Source: Siderastrea siderea (Eukaryota > Cnidaria > Anthozoa > Scleractinia > Rhizangiidae). From it: a stretch of 64,000 nt of DNA. The DNA lies in contig OZ034975.1 of assembly GCA_964030785.1 (NCBI GenBank), positions 2,878,201 to 2,942,200 on the forward strand. Reading direction: 5' to 3'. Position numbers and translations under genes: made by a program. Numbering within the stretch: position 1 is the first letter of the stretch; every line of letters starts with the position of its first letter. Below are positions 10,738-21,710 of this stretch, piece by piece. Under the pieces are notes generated by a model. That model worked only from the letters and a program-made list of their open reading frames with translations, ran no database searches and was not told where the DNA came from.

Positions 10738-11424
10738 TTGACTGACCTCCAACTGATTAGACAACAACACTCCTCGCGCCTCAGTAACCACCCTGCAAGT
10801 GAAAGTTCTAAAGCCCCTGGCTGCAGTCCTCGCGCGCCCGCTACTGTACAGGTCGGCGATTTGGTTTACATTACTTCTGATGCCTCCAAGACCCGTGCAC
10901 ATGATCGATATCTTGTGGTTTCTATCGATGGTTCGTGGTGCAACGTACGGAAGTTTGCTGGTTCCCAGTTACGTTCTACGTCTTACCGCATTAAGCTCTC
11001 TGAGTGTTATCGTGTTCCTTGCCAAATAGAGCCCACGCCTAACCTGTCACGTCGTTACAGTCCTGATGCTGACGAAAATATCGACGAGGAACCTGCTGTT
11101 CCTTCCGTCCCTCAGAGCCCCCGCTATGTGGTCCCTCCCCAGATCTCTGAAGTGCTTGCCGCTCTTCCGAACCCTCCGACCGATGCCTGCCAAACGTCAA
11201 ACTCCCCCCCCCCCCTATTCCTAACGGAAATGTTCCTGTGTCCAGTATGGATAGTTCTATCTGTGAGCATCAAGACTCAGTTACCCTCCCTGACTCCCCA
11301 GATGCTGACGAATTGGAAGTTCCTGCCACTGATCCTACAATTTCGCCTACGAGTCCTGGACCACGCCGGTCTCGTCGTCCAACTCGTCCCCAAGCATATC
11401 TCAAAGACTATGTCACTTAGTTGA
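10738..11424 (+). pseudogene. Integrase C-terminal region
   Basis: An SH3-like fold segment is visible (V-Q-V-G-D-L-V-Y-I-T-S-D, then RDRYLVV-like ARTHDRYLVVSIDG). An acidic/proline linker follows. The overlapping frame 11238-11420 ends S-R-R-P-T-R-P-Q-A-Y-L-K-D-Y-V, the usual terminal tail of Ty3-type Pol. It lies about 150 bp before the 3' LTR. Confidence 0.75.
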
Positions 11425-11570
11425 TGCAATGAAATTCCTAAAAATCTTTTGACGTTCCGAAAGTTTATGACTCTATGTTTCCTTGCTACTACCATGAACA
11501 TTGTAACGCAGTTTAGCTTTTCTTTATTTTCGCTTGTTATTTTCCTAGAGAAATGAAGGAAGAAAGTATC

Positions 11571-11745
11571 CACGCCATAGCTCGCATAGTTGTATTGCCA
11601 TGTTATTCGCTACACGCATAATTAACCCGTTACCTAGGTTACCTTGTCCTTCGCGTCCCTTGTTCTTTCTCTGTCAGTTTTAGTTGTCTGCCTAGCGTTG
11701 TTTAATAAACGTGCTTGTTCGGAGTTCGGACTCAACTTACTGGCG
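11571..11745 (+). repeat. 3' LTR of the degenerate Ty3-like element (approximate ends)
   Basis: Direct counterpart of 6151-6325, with the same AATAAACGTGCTTGTTCGGA segment. The many substitutions between the two LTRs and the frameshifts in Pol indicate an old insertion. Confidence 0.75.
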
Positions 11746-11945
11746 CCGGACTCGTGGCACAATTTGACGTCACGGACAATTCAAAATGTCGGCGACAGTG
11801 TTGAATTTTAATTTGGCCCTCTTTGGAAAGGAATTTCAGTGGGATCGGATGCACTTTAGAAGCTAAAACCACGGTCAGTAACTCAACTTAATGTTATCTT
11901 TTTAAAGGCGATTTCAAAAAAAATACACCGTTTCTGGAGTGACCT

Positions 11946-13295
11946 CCAGCGAAGGGGTGGAAAGAGTGTGCGACATTATGGATATTTCAAACGATACTTA
12001 AACTGTATTTGGAATGACTAAAACACAAATAAATCGATTGCGGAGGCTGTTCCAATCATGGCAACTGGAAAGCAGACCGAAGTCTAGAGAGCAATCTGTT
12101 GCCCCCAAGGCAAAAGAAGTTGAAGGCAAAATCAATGTTCATGTGCCTTTGAACTTTTTCAACTCGATCGGAGGAGCGATTATTCAAGTATCAAAAGAAC
12201 CGTTGGAAAGACGATACGCTAAGCTTTGGTACCCGAATCCTAATTCACTTAAACAGAATTTGAACAACAGTTTTATTCTTGCAATGTGTAATGAGAGAGA
12301 GCGCGACTTTCTAAACCTTCGTGCACTTGAGGACAGGTCAAAAAAGGAAAGGGAAAGAAGAATTTCTATACTAATATCTATTCATCACTCCAACGTTGAT
12401 TTGGTAAAGGAATCAACTTCCATCAAACAAAAATCAGTACCATGGATGTGGGATAAACTGGAAACAAAGTATCCCGTGGCGGCCACCCTTGATACAGACA
12501 CAGTTAGCATCTCTGGATCAACTGCATAAACCCTACTTTTGTATTATGAAGGTCTAAAAGAATTGGAAGAAGAGCTGAACAGTACATTGAGCAAGGCAGA
12601 AGAGGGTTTGTCTGAAACTACTAACAGAAATGAATCCTTCAAAAGAAGCACATCAGTGGTACAATAGCATCATTGTAAAAATTAACGAATTACAGGAAAA
12701 CGTTAAGGGGGACATGTGCAGAATTTCTACACTGAAAGAAGTCGCCACTGAAAAGTACCAAATTCACCAAACAAATACAGCGACCGCCAAGAAAAAACGG
12801 GAAAACAATCAACAAAAGAGCAAAAAAAAAAAGGAGAAGCGAAGTGAATCATCATCTGTAAATATCTACAATGCAAACGGCTCCAACAGTAAGCAAAAAC
12901 TGATGACATCATTTGTCAAACCAGACAGTACCAGTGCTGCTGACGCAGACTCCAAGCTTTCTTCAAAAGAACAAGAGAAAGTGGTCTGTGCTGCCTCAGA
13001 AAATGAGGACACTGATGTGCTTGAATGTGTCCCTAATCCTCACCATTTTGAACATAGTGCTAGTGCTAATGAGAAAGCCCAAACAGACTCTCGGCTTTCC
13101 TCAAAAGACCAAGAAAAAGAGTTCTGTGCTGCCTCAGGAAATGAAGAAACCGATGAACAAGAAAGTGTCCCTGGTCCCCACAATTTTGAAGAGAAGTGGG
13201 ACATATTTGACCATAGTGAGTCAAACTTCGAGTCGTCTGTCATTTCCTCTGACCCACTTGATACTGAGGATGACTTACATGTAGAATATCTTTAA
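11946..13295 (+). pseudogene. SAM-like/coiled-coil ORF remnant with internal 46-residue repeats
   Basis: After the nested insertion the reading frame resumes and continues the SAM-like domain begun at 5903. Frame 12014-12529 encodes about 170 residues. A short broken stretch (12530-12630) is rich in E and L and coiled-coil-like. Frame 12630-13295 encodes a lysine-rich segment and then two tandem 46-residue (138-bp) repeats beginning at about 12948 and 13086 (D-S-K/R-L-S-S-K-E/D-Q-E-K) and ending P-H-H/N-F-E. No catalytic family was recognised. It is transcribed away from the minus-strand remnants at 4.0-5.6 kb, and both sit inside TTA-flanked inverted repeats, so it is probably cargo or an accessory gene of that element. 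Confidence 0.45.
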
Positions 13296-14272
13296 CATAA
13301 ATGATCAACAAAGCGTGTTCTGGGATTTTACCTATTGGACATTACCAGTATCTTGTACTTTATAGAACAATAGCATATGACTGGTTCGTTTCTTAGAAAA
13401 ATGAGAACCTCACAACAATAACTTGTTGTGAGATTTTCAAACCCGAAATATGAAAATGTGAATGTAATTGCAAGTAATAATATAAAGCTGTACCAGCAGC
13501 TCTTTTTCTCCTGATCCTAGTGAGGATTGAGGGACCAAATGAAACAGCTCTTTCCTACACTTGCACTCTATATTGCAGTTTATACAAATCCAGATCCAAT
13601 TTGCCTTCTTCTTGCAAGTGTAAAAAAGGAGACTGCTCACTGTTTAAGTGATGATGACGCTTACTTGATCTATTAAATGCCATCATCAAGCCAGCCTAGG
13701 ACCCTGTTGTTGAAAAGCCAGTGTGACTAGTAGTGAATACATGCAACCCAAGAAAGTTAACCTTTTCTTTTCAGTTACAGTTTCATTGCACTTAGAAGAA
13801 TTCTGATTTATACAATAACCTAACTTAACTTAAAATAAAGGGGTTAGTCTGCAAACAATTTATGTGGGCTTTTTTGCTTTTGCAAACAATTTTTTTCAAG
13901 ATTTTTAATCCCCCTCCAAAAAACTTATGGTCCGTCCCTTACCGAGTTTAACCTAACAGAGGAAATATGTTTGCAAATCTTGCCAAGTCTTCACCGATGG
14001 CACCATCATTCACCACCATAAAGATTCCAGGTTTTGGCTTTTTTACTATGAGAGCTTCTCACAGGCTCACTGCCTGTGAAGAGTGTCTACCAAAGTTGGG
14101 TATCCTGTGAATAATCCTGTAGAATTAGAGTAACATCCTAAACATCTTCAACAACAGTTCGTTGAGGAACATTGTGCCCAGGAAATGGCCGCACTGTTCA
14201 AGCAAATTAAATATTCATTAATTCTGACGAACAATAGTTCAACATATGCACATGGAGTGGTAGTAAACATAA

Positions 14273-14335
14273 TAATAATAATAATAATTATTATTATTAT
14301 TATTATTGTTATTATTATTATTATTATTATTATTT
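14273..14335. repeat. ATT/AAT microsatellite
   Basis: AAT units switch to ATT units around 14288, forming an imperfect inverted trinucleotide run just left of the TTAA element at 14363. Confidence 0.9.
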
Positions 14336-14362
14336 TAAGTTTCTTGGCTTATATTTATTTAA

Positions 14363-16614
14363 AGTGCTACTATGATCAAAAATATGAATTTTTTGTTCTC
14401 TCCATATTTCGAAAATATAAGTACACATTACTCACCGTGCAAAGTTTTAAGTCGAAATTCGTACGGGAAGTCCGATTATTTTAACTGTAATTTTCGAATT
14501 CGGCTTGCCGCCATTACTCAATTCAAAAATGACCGGGACGACTTGGGCCGAGTAGGCCCAGAGAGGAAGTGACGTAGAAGTCTCAACGCAACAAAGCAAA
14601 CGTGGCTACTTTCTTATGCATTCGGAGAAGTGTGAGGATTAGCAAGATTCATTTTATTTCTTCGATTTTGAGCTGCAGTATGCGTGGTTGGCGCTCTGTT
14701 GTTGAAGATTACGGCAAAGAGAGCATCGATGAATAGGAAATTTCCATTCACAGTTCACTGACGAGTGGGTACGTTTATTTTAAGCGGAACGGCTTCGTTT
14801 GCGTGGCTGACCGGAAGGACTTCAATCCTGTTGGACACTGCTTGCTCTGTGCATTTTTACGGTTGAATGTTTTACTCAAGCATTTTATAAGAAAGGTACA
14901 AGGAAACATTTAAAACCAGGATCAGTTCCAGCCATCAGGAAGAAAAACACCAGCAATCATATCTGAGCGGGATCGTCGAATGGTGAGCGAATATTTCTAT
15001 GCCGTCTAAGCTAACATCACATGTACAGTAAGATACACATTTCCTCACACACCCAAGACGGGTGTCTTGTGCATATACATGTATAATTCCCAACAGATTT
15101 CGGCTTAACTGCGTAATATATGCCCCTTCACCTGAACTATTTTCTGTGTCGCCGCCAGCGGGCTCCGTAATACGCAGAAATTATTTTTATTCAACTTGGT
15201 ACGTTGTACGCGGTAAGCACAAAATAGGAAAACATTACCGTGTATTCCGCGTACTATAAACGTTCCCCACTTAAATTTCCGCTAAAAGAATAGTATTTGA
15301 AGTTCCTATATTAAAACTAGTGGATAAGAGAACATCACCGTGTATTCCTCGTTCTATAAACGAGAATATCACTCGAATTCAAATTTCTTTGAATTACTCG
15401 GCCACATATAACGTGAAAATAGAAACAACCGAGCTTAATCGACCATAACAAACCTGTACTGTGTATTGCTTGTTCTTTTTACTGTGTAGCCAGCTCCCAA
15501 CAGCCCTCTTACATTTCAATTTATCTCTCTCCGCGTACCGCGTAGCCAGCTCCTAATAATATAACTCTTTTATACTTCAATTAATTTCTCTTGGCGTACG
15601 GCGTAGCGAGCTCCCAAAGTCGGCTATAACTGATTTCTTGAGCATTTCACCGCGTTCGGGGTAGCCACTTCTCTCAGTAACGCTTTCGATGTGACGGCGA
15701 ATTCTAGACTTCTGATGGTAAATCAGAGTTTAATTCGCATTTGTTTGTTTACTAGGTAGTAAAATTACCGTGTTCGCACAATTACATGCCGGGCGATTCG
15801 CTACATCACTTCGTTTACGTGAATTTATTTTCCTCGACCTTTTGTCTCATCTATAAAATTCTGAATGTATGTTAGCCTCGGGGCTCTCTATATTTATTTA
15901 AAAATCTTTCATTTAGCGTTATGTGGGCTTTTCTTTTCGGAGGGAGAGCTTATTATTATAGGATTTATTATTTAGGATACTGCAACAAACTCAACCCGTG
16001 TCGGCAAGAAAAAAAGCAAGAGTAAGAAACAGCACCCCAACACGACAGACATGCGAAACAGTTAAATTTGTTGTATTATCGGAGGGATTTCAGCGTTTGT
16101 GATTTGGGATAATTGGGATATTTGTTCGGCTTCTTGATCCATTCTTGCATTGTTTGAGACGGCTTCCTCTTCGGTAGCGAGAGGCTCGAAACTGTCATCG
16201 TATGGCGCGACTTCTGCGAGTTTCGCCGACTTCGCCAAAAAAAAACTTTGTTCTAAATCGCTCTCAAAAGAACTGGACGACAAATTCGACGGAAAAAACA
16301 TCCATATAATGCAATGTTTGGCTCTCTATTTTCGACTCTTCATTATACTCTTCGTGGCCATGGTTGAGACTTCTACGTCACGAGCAAAATTCACGTGGTT
16401 AGAGGTAAGACCGCTTCCATGAAATTCGCGGGCTTCTCTTTTGCGAACTGAGTAATGGCCGACGCGTTTAACGCAGTTTTCGGACATATATTCCTGGGCC
16501 TTGCAAGCACATATCGATCTAATTTACCGCAATTCATATAATATGGCATCTACTGAACAGTTTGAAGTCTAAAAAAGTTAGAACAAAACAAGAAATTTTC
16601 ATCGTAGTAGCACT
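14363..16614. mobile_element. 2.25-kb TTAA-flanked DNA transposon, non-autonomous
   Basis: TTAA at 14359-14362 and 16615-16618 flank inverted termini AGTGCTACTATGATCAAAAA (left) and the complement of AGTGCTACTACGATGAAAAT (right), about 35 bp long. The short subterminal CGCCATTACTCA and GAGACTTCTACGTCA-type motifs also recur inverted. The duplication suggests piggyBac or Kolobok. The only sizeable frame is the minus-strand one at 16062-16301. The element lies in the first long intron of the EAR-type gene. Confidence 0.8.
16062..16301 (-). pseudogene. Short acidic ORF in the TTAA element, possible transposase N-terminus
   Basis: This 79-residue frame is rich in S, E, A and D (SFEPLATEEEAVSNNARMDQ) and lies near the right TIR, reading inward. 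That is where a transposase N-terminus would be expected. No domain is recognisable and the frame stops early, so this is a weak call. Confidence 0.2.
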
Positions 16615-16767
16615 TTAAGGCATTTTAGTATTTAAGAGACTTTGAGTTAGTTAAGGTTTAGGATATTGTCAATTTTTTTTCAGTGCTGAATTCCTGTAGA
16701 GCAACATAGGTTACGCTTTGCGCCCTATGTAGCTATTTTCTATGCATTTATACGTTGTACACTGCAG

Positions 16768-16782
16768 ATATAATAATAGTAA

Positions 16783-16815
<33 letters not shown>
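16768..16815. repeat. AAT microsatellite
   Basis: Imperfect run of AAT/AGT units, followed by a GAAGAA-rich tract at about 16822-16855, 50 bp upstream of the exon at 16901. Confidence 0.8.
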
Positions 16816-16816
<1 letters not shown>

Positions 16817-16900
16817 GTCAAGAAGAGGGAGAAGAAGAAGAAGAAGCAAGAAGAATACTCTTAGTCTTTCGCACAATGTTGTTAAAATATTTGCTTGCAG

Positions 16901-17026
16901 CTTCCACTGATGAACAGATGATCGCTGATGCGATTAACAAGCAAAAGAACGAAGTTAACAGACATCAAGAAGAAGTTATGAACCTACTTGCTGGAATAGT
17001 TGAAGAAATTGAAAAATGCCCAGAAG
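16901..17026 (+). CDS. Coiled-coil-like internal exon (probable EAR-gene exon)
   Basis: A strong acceptor (TTTGCTTGCAG) and donor (GAAG|GTAGGT) bracket 126 bp. With the phase left by the exon ending at 2596 it reads S-T-D-E-Q-M-I-A-D-A-I-N-K and then KNEVNRHQEEVMNLLAGIVE, ending C-P-E-G. This is an amphipathic, heptad-like helix with no stops. The exon is symmetric (phase 1-1). In secreted EAR proteins a linker between signal peptide and propeller is plausible. The 27.4-kb exon needs the other phase, so at least one further exon is implied, or the exons belong to different transcripts. Confidence 0.5.
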
Positions 17027-17637
17027 GTAGGTAAGCAGCTCTAAATAGAGCTCAGTTTGCACTATAATCAGTACGAGGGATTAAAGTGGCACTGGGACGA
17101 GAATTTTGGTATTCCATATTTTTACATTTTCGAAGATACAGTTTGTGGTTCTTAGTCACCATGCCAAATTTCAACTCATAACGACTGGAAGTCGCTTTTC
17201 TCGTTTTTGTCGAGAGTTTGCGGCCGCCATTACTGGCCCTTGTTCCGGAAGCTGGCTTGCGAATTAGCGGAAGGGACGTCAGAGGCTCACCTCAAACCTT
17301 AAGTGCCTTTACATGGTTACTTGCCGTGGGAAATTTAATTGCCCTCGAGGAAAGATTTCTTGCCAACTGTTCGTTGCACGACTTTGAAATCTTCCTTGCT
17401 GCAGCAGTTATGACGGGTAGTACTTGTGTTGTACAATGCTACAACAATAAATCCAACCACCGAGCTGGTATTTCGCTTCATGGAAGCCCTGCGAGCGGAC
17501 CTGCAATGGAAAAAACGACAATGTCCGTACTCACACACAATGCGAATTTCAACCCAAGAGGCATTTTTGTCGTATGTTTTGATCATTTCACGGATGGTCG
17601 ATCATGCCATTGTCCATTCTATGTTTGTACTGTTAAA

Positions 17638-18091
17638 TACCGTATTTACTCGAATAAGCGCCGCGGCGCTTATTAAATTTTTTGCGACTCAAATGCGGCG
17701 CTTATTGAAGGGCGGCGCTTGTTTAAAAATTGGACGCGACAAGGACATCTTTTCTTTAAATTTAACGGTATATTTCCTATCTGTACGAAAATTTTATAGT
17801 AACTAAGTATTGCATTTTATAGTAACTAAGTATTGCAAGAATTTTGGATAGAGAACTTAATGGGCGAGCGGTGAAATATAATCACTTTGAACTGAAGAAC
17901 ATCGCTTTTGATGAAAAGAAATTTGGAATGCTGTTTTAGAGTTGCTTTGTAGCGGTTTTCTAGCTATACGGAATTCCTCGAATAAGCGCCTCATCGGGAC
18001 CGTGGCCCTTATTCGGGGGCGGCGCTTATTAACTTTTTTGTCCCAATTGAGGAGCTTATTCGAGAGCGGCGCTTATTCGAGTAAATACGGT
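17638..18091. mobile_element. Foldback MITE with TACCGTATTTACTCGAATAA termini
   Basis: TACCGTATTTACTCGAATAA at the left end returns inverted at the right end. Internal GGCGCTTATT-type motifs are repeated several times in both orientations. The ends are clear but no unambiguous duplication was identified, so the superfamily is not assigned. Confidence 0.75.
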
Positions 18092-18287
18092 AGTTATATA
18101 TTGCATTAGGTTACCACGATTTTAAAGTTAATATCAATGTATATATATATATGATCAACTTTTACATGTTTTATAGTTGTGTTATTTTTATATTTATTTT
18201 GATTATTTATACTGCTGATCACCGGTTTATACCAGCTGTTCCTCTGTGTTCAGCTGATCGGGTTTTTTTCGGGATAAATAAAGACAT

Positions 18288-18313
18288 CATCATCATCATT
18301 ATTATTATTATTA

Positions 18314-18366
<53 letters not shown>
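18288..18366. repeat. ATT microsatellite
   Basis: Starts with CATCATCAT and continues as about 23 ATT units with two GTT interruptions, near TTTATTTTGATT-rich DNA. Confidence 0.9.
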
Positions 18367-18367
<1 letters not shown>

Positions 18368-19559
18368 CAACCATATGGAAAAAAGAACCGAAAAAAAAAA
18401 CATCATCTACGTGAACAAGAAGAAAGGTACCTAATCTTATAACGCAGTTGAAGTGATAATTTGTTTCTTTTTCAACGCATCCACCATTGCATAAAACTGA
18501 TTTTCTTTTAACGTATTTTGTTTTAACATAGTTTGTCATCGTCGTAGAAAGCCCTTTCAGTACTGCCGTCTGCTAGCGCGAAAATCCTCGGTGTACTCCT
18601 CAAAACAATGTAGCCTGGGCGAATGCAGGACCGCCGTGATTAAGCCGATATAGTTTGTACTGCTTATCTTTTCTTTCAATTCCGCTTGGGTTGATTTCAG
18701 AGCAGTAATCGCTTAGAAGCGTAGACATTTATTTTATAACATACCATCCTGAATGAGGAGAAACTGTTCTCTCCTTATTCCCTGTCGGTGAAGAGTCGAT
18801 TGACATCATTGTTCGAGATATATAAAGGCTTCAATAGCTCGGATCGTCGGTGAGTGGAAATTGAAGTTGGGATAAAATATCACACGCCACTATTTGCCTA
18901 ACGGTTAAACAATGTTATTTCTTTTAACTGTTATAGCAATCTTGGTAAATGAACTACCAAGAAAAATGATTTAATATCAAGTTATCACTTTCATGCAGCG
19001 AATAAGGCAAGCGAAAGCTTCGTTTCCTCGGCGGCCCGCATGTTGTTACAATGTTGAGCAGCGGAACATTTTCCTTGTGACTTTTAATTTTGACTACAAG
19101 TATTTAGATTCCGGTCACACAAGGCCTCCAGTTCTTGAAAAAAGGTCTTGATTTATTTCACTTCTTTCGGCTCAAGTTAATAATTCTATAAAAACTGTTT
19201 AAAATATTTAGCAACGCCAAGCACTTGTGTTTCAATTTGTTAAGCGCCACTGCACTTTGATGGACACGCCGGATAACCTGCCTGCCAGCTGACTACAACA
19301 TATCGGTTTTTCAAGAAAGATTTCCAGACTATTCCAAGTATGGCCAAAAATCTCAATGCTTTTTTTTATAATATATAATGAACATAAACAACGGCAGACA
19401 AAGTATAGCTTCTTTTAATTATTTTCTCCATGCACGCTGACAATAAAATCGATCGACCTATATTGAGAATTCGCGAGCATTAAAGTCTTTTATAGGTGTT
19501 TTGTCTAAATTTCCACAGCTTAAAAGATCAATTCTCCGAATAGCCTTGTCAATTTTGCT

Positions 19560-19780
19560 ACAGTTTTATACAGTGGATAAAAGTTACACAACCTACCTTG
19601 GAATGGATAACTTTATCCGCTGGATAGCGGCTGAACAGCTGGCTGGATAGCGATATCAAGCTTTGAACAACCGAGATGAAGCAAGCGATAAATTTCATCC
19701 CCAGACAGCGACTTATCCGTTGGAAAGGATTTATCACTCTTTGAGCAACTGAGGCCTGAACTAAAATCATTGTATAAGCA
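19560..19780. repeat. Dispersed inverted repeat rich in TATCCGCTGGATA motifs
   Basis: The segment contains overlapping inverted motifs (TTATCCGCTGGATAGCGG, TGGATAGCGATATC, CGACTTATCCGTTGGA) and TTGAACAAC/TTGAGCAACTGAGGCC pairs. It resembles a non-autonomous foldback element, but the ends were not resolved. Confidence 0.45.
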
Positions 19781-19996
19781 TATTTGGCTTATGTATTGAA
19801 CTCCCGCCAAATAACTCTAATAATATGGCGAGAAAAAAAAACAAGATTATCAGTTGAAATCGCACATCAGTTCTTAAATCGCACGGCAAGGAAAAAAAAC
19901 TTCATTTGCCGAATGAAACGAATCCTCAGATCCTTCGGAAGCTAAGACTGTTCCGAATTGGAGGAATACTCTTCGGAGGTTTGGCAGTCGACCTTA

Positions 19997-20201
19997 CGCC
20001 CAGTTCAGACACCGTACCTCTCATATGCCCTACCAAATACATTTTTGCTCCAAGGTCAAGCGGCAAGCTTTGCTGTACCCTGAGATTTTGGCTTGCCTAA
20101 TTGACGTCTATCGAAAAAACTGATTTGGACACCGTATAACTGCCAAATAACTACGTACTACTTGGTACGACACATGAGAGGTACGGCGTCTGAACTGGGC
20201 C
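19997..20201. mobile_element. 205-bp MITE with TTA duplication
   Basis: TTA at 19994-19996 and 20202-20204 flank 30-bp inverted termini (CGCCCAGTTCAGACACCGTA left; complement of GGCCCAGTTCAGACGCCGTA right). The 3-bp TWA duplication suggests PIF/Harbinger. Confidence 0.75.
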
Positions 20202-20889
20202 TTAAACATCTTGAGTCAAAACACAGGGAAACGCGACTGACGTGACTCTCTGACGTCACGAGCTATTAAATTGCGCAATCACCAAGGAACACGTTTTCAG
20301 TAATGCGGACGCTCTTTACGCGACTTTGGAGCTAAATAATCTTAGGATGGAAAGTTTGTTGTTCAGTTTTCTTGGGAAATTTAAACAAAACGCGATATTC
20401 TGCGACAGAGTTTGGCCGAAATAAACCTATGAATTTTCGCCCCAGTGCCACTTTAAAAGTGAGGCTTTTCGATACGGTACTTCTAAGGACCGTAAAATTA
20501 CAATGAAAGTTGTGTTAAATGCTAAAAAGGGAGTAACTGAAAATGCCACCCAAAAAAGAAAAGAAAAAGCAAAGGAAAGGTGAGATGGCCGAGAAATTTA
20601 ACAAAAAGTGAATAAAAGTTCGAAATCCCATGAAGTGAAGCACAAATTGCCTTTAAGCAAACGTGAAGTGATTTAAGTACCATGTTCCTTGGTAGCTTTA
20701 AACTGTCATGAAGTTTTTTCCATATCTTTACCTTATCTTTTGTCAAAATTAAGGCCTGGCTCATTTATGTCTTCTTGCGTCGGTCTGACGTGAATATTTG
20801 CAAGACAAGACCGGTCGGGAACCACGGGCCGAGGAAAACTGGGTCAGATTTACTGCAGATGCTTGAAGCATGACCAATGGGTAGTCGGT

Positions 20890-21480
20890 ATATCTAATTA
20901 AGAAGTGAATAAAAGTACAAAATCTAATGGAGTAAAAGAGAAATTGCTTAAGTTTCGATTTAAAGAGAATAACGTCTTTGCAAGGCTTACGCAATGAAAA
21001 TCTAAACCGTGGAAAAGTTAAGTTCTTTTTGTTACGCATATATCGAATGCGAATGTGGGAATGTTCCAGAACGTCTCGACTAGTTTGACTTTCAGGTATG
21101 AACACGACTCATTGACCGAAATAGTAAAACAATAAAAATAGAAAAACCATTAAGGTACCAGAATCTAGTTTGTGGGTGTGCCTCGAATATATTTTTACCC
21201 CTAAGAACTTCCGTCATCTTGACTAGAAGGTACCAACTAACTGAATCCTAACGATTGTTATTTCAGTTCAGTTTAACATCATTTAAGGGACCTATTAGGG
21301 TTCTTTGACTCTCAGACTTTAAGATAAAGAAAAAAACACTCGATAATAACTATAAGTCGCCAACGCATAATCCAGACAACCAAGATAAACTGAATACAAG
21401 TTGTTCTTGTACTCAGCATATGAGAAATGCTAAAAGACTTCTAACACTGTTCAACTTGACAATATTTCCTTGACTCATCA
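20890..21480. repeat. Intronic block, copy 1 of a local duplication
   Basis: The block AAGTGAATAAAAGTACAAAATC to TTTTTACCCC (20900-21210) matches 22690-22995. The block at 21300-21440 (CACTCGATAATAAC, CAGCATATGAGAAATGC) matches 23965-24110. Copy 2 is interrupted by a Penelope-like element. Both lie in the intron before the propeller exon. Confidence 0.75.
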
Positions 21481-21559
21481 TTTATATTTTCAAAATTATC
21501 AGCAAAACAAGGCAATCCTTCTTTACGCATTAAGAAATTATTATTTTGTGAGCAGACAT

Positions 21560-21710
21560 GAGGTTCGCATTCATGGCAGGAATTTCGTACAAAAGACAAT
21601 TTTGCCAACTATCGATGTGACACTGAGAGCGAAAACACAGACTCCTTCATCTAGAAACTGAACGATTCAACTGGAAAGTTCTCCTGCTACCAGACCATAT
21701 GATAATGATG
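21560..21710 (+). pseudogene. Decayed partial copy of the EAR-repeat exon
   Basis: 21633-21700 matches 27541-27608 base for base at most positions (shared AACACAGACTCCTTCATCTA and CTGAACGATTCAACTG). The preceding 42 bp align without gaps to the first propeller blade. A TAC-to-TAG change makes a stop inside the blade and the similarity ends at about 21700. It lies at the end of the duplicated intron block, so the duplication originally included the start of the exon. A third trace of the upstream part (GCATTCATGGCAGGAATTTC) lies at about 25860. Confidence 0.8.

Larger units (their letters stand above)
6002..11944. mobile_element. DNA transposon with ~100-bp TIRs, carrying an LTR retrotransposon
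   Basis: 6002-6103 (starting GGTCACTCCAGAAACGG) and 11841-11944 are inverted copies of about 100 bp with scattered mismatches. They meet the LTR retrotransposon remnant on both inner sides. The flanks give no clean target-site duplication, only a weak GAGAAG versus GCGAAG resemblance, so the superfamily is unassigned. The element interrupts the SAM-like ORF. Confidence 0.75.
2865..13938. mobile_element. 11-kb TIR element with TTA target-site duplication (PIF/Harbinger-like ends)
   Basis: TTA at 2862-2864 is followed by GAGACGGACATTATTTTTTT. The right end reads AAACTTATGGTCCGTCCC followed by TTA at 13939-13941. Inverted, the right end matches the left end over about 40 bp, including GGAGGGGG and the adjacent CAAACAATTTTTTT motif. 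A 3-bp TWA duplication with a GGGAC-type terminus is the PIF/Harbinger signature, but no Harbinger DDE transposase was recognised. Removing the nested 6002-11944 and 3427-3805 insertions leaves about 4.75 kb. That core holds remnants of two divergently transcribed coding regions (minus at 4.0-5.6 kb, plus at 5.9-13.3 kb). Confidence 0.6.
17085..20452. mobile_element. 3.4-kb TTAA-flanked DNA transposon with nested MITEs
   Basis: TTAA at 17081-17084 and 20453-20456 flank inverted termini AGTGGCACTGGGACGAGAAT (left) and the complement of AGTGGCACTGGGGCGAAAAT (right). It contains the foldback at 17638-18091, an ATT microsatellite and the MITE at 19997-20201. No transposase was recognised. The frames at 17218-17806 run through repeat sequence and look accidental. 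It starts 55 bp after the donor of the 16901 exon. Confidence 0.75.

Noticed and set aside
12727..13243. Opposite-strand frames over the SAM/coiled-coil remnant
   Set aside because: Shadows of the plus-strand coding repeats, with no recognised content.
17218..17806. Two overlapping 126-152 residue frames on the plus strand
   Set aside because: They run through the right part of a TIR arm into a foldback MITE and match no family; chance frames in repeats.
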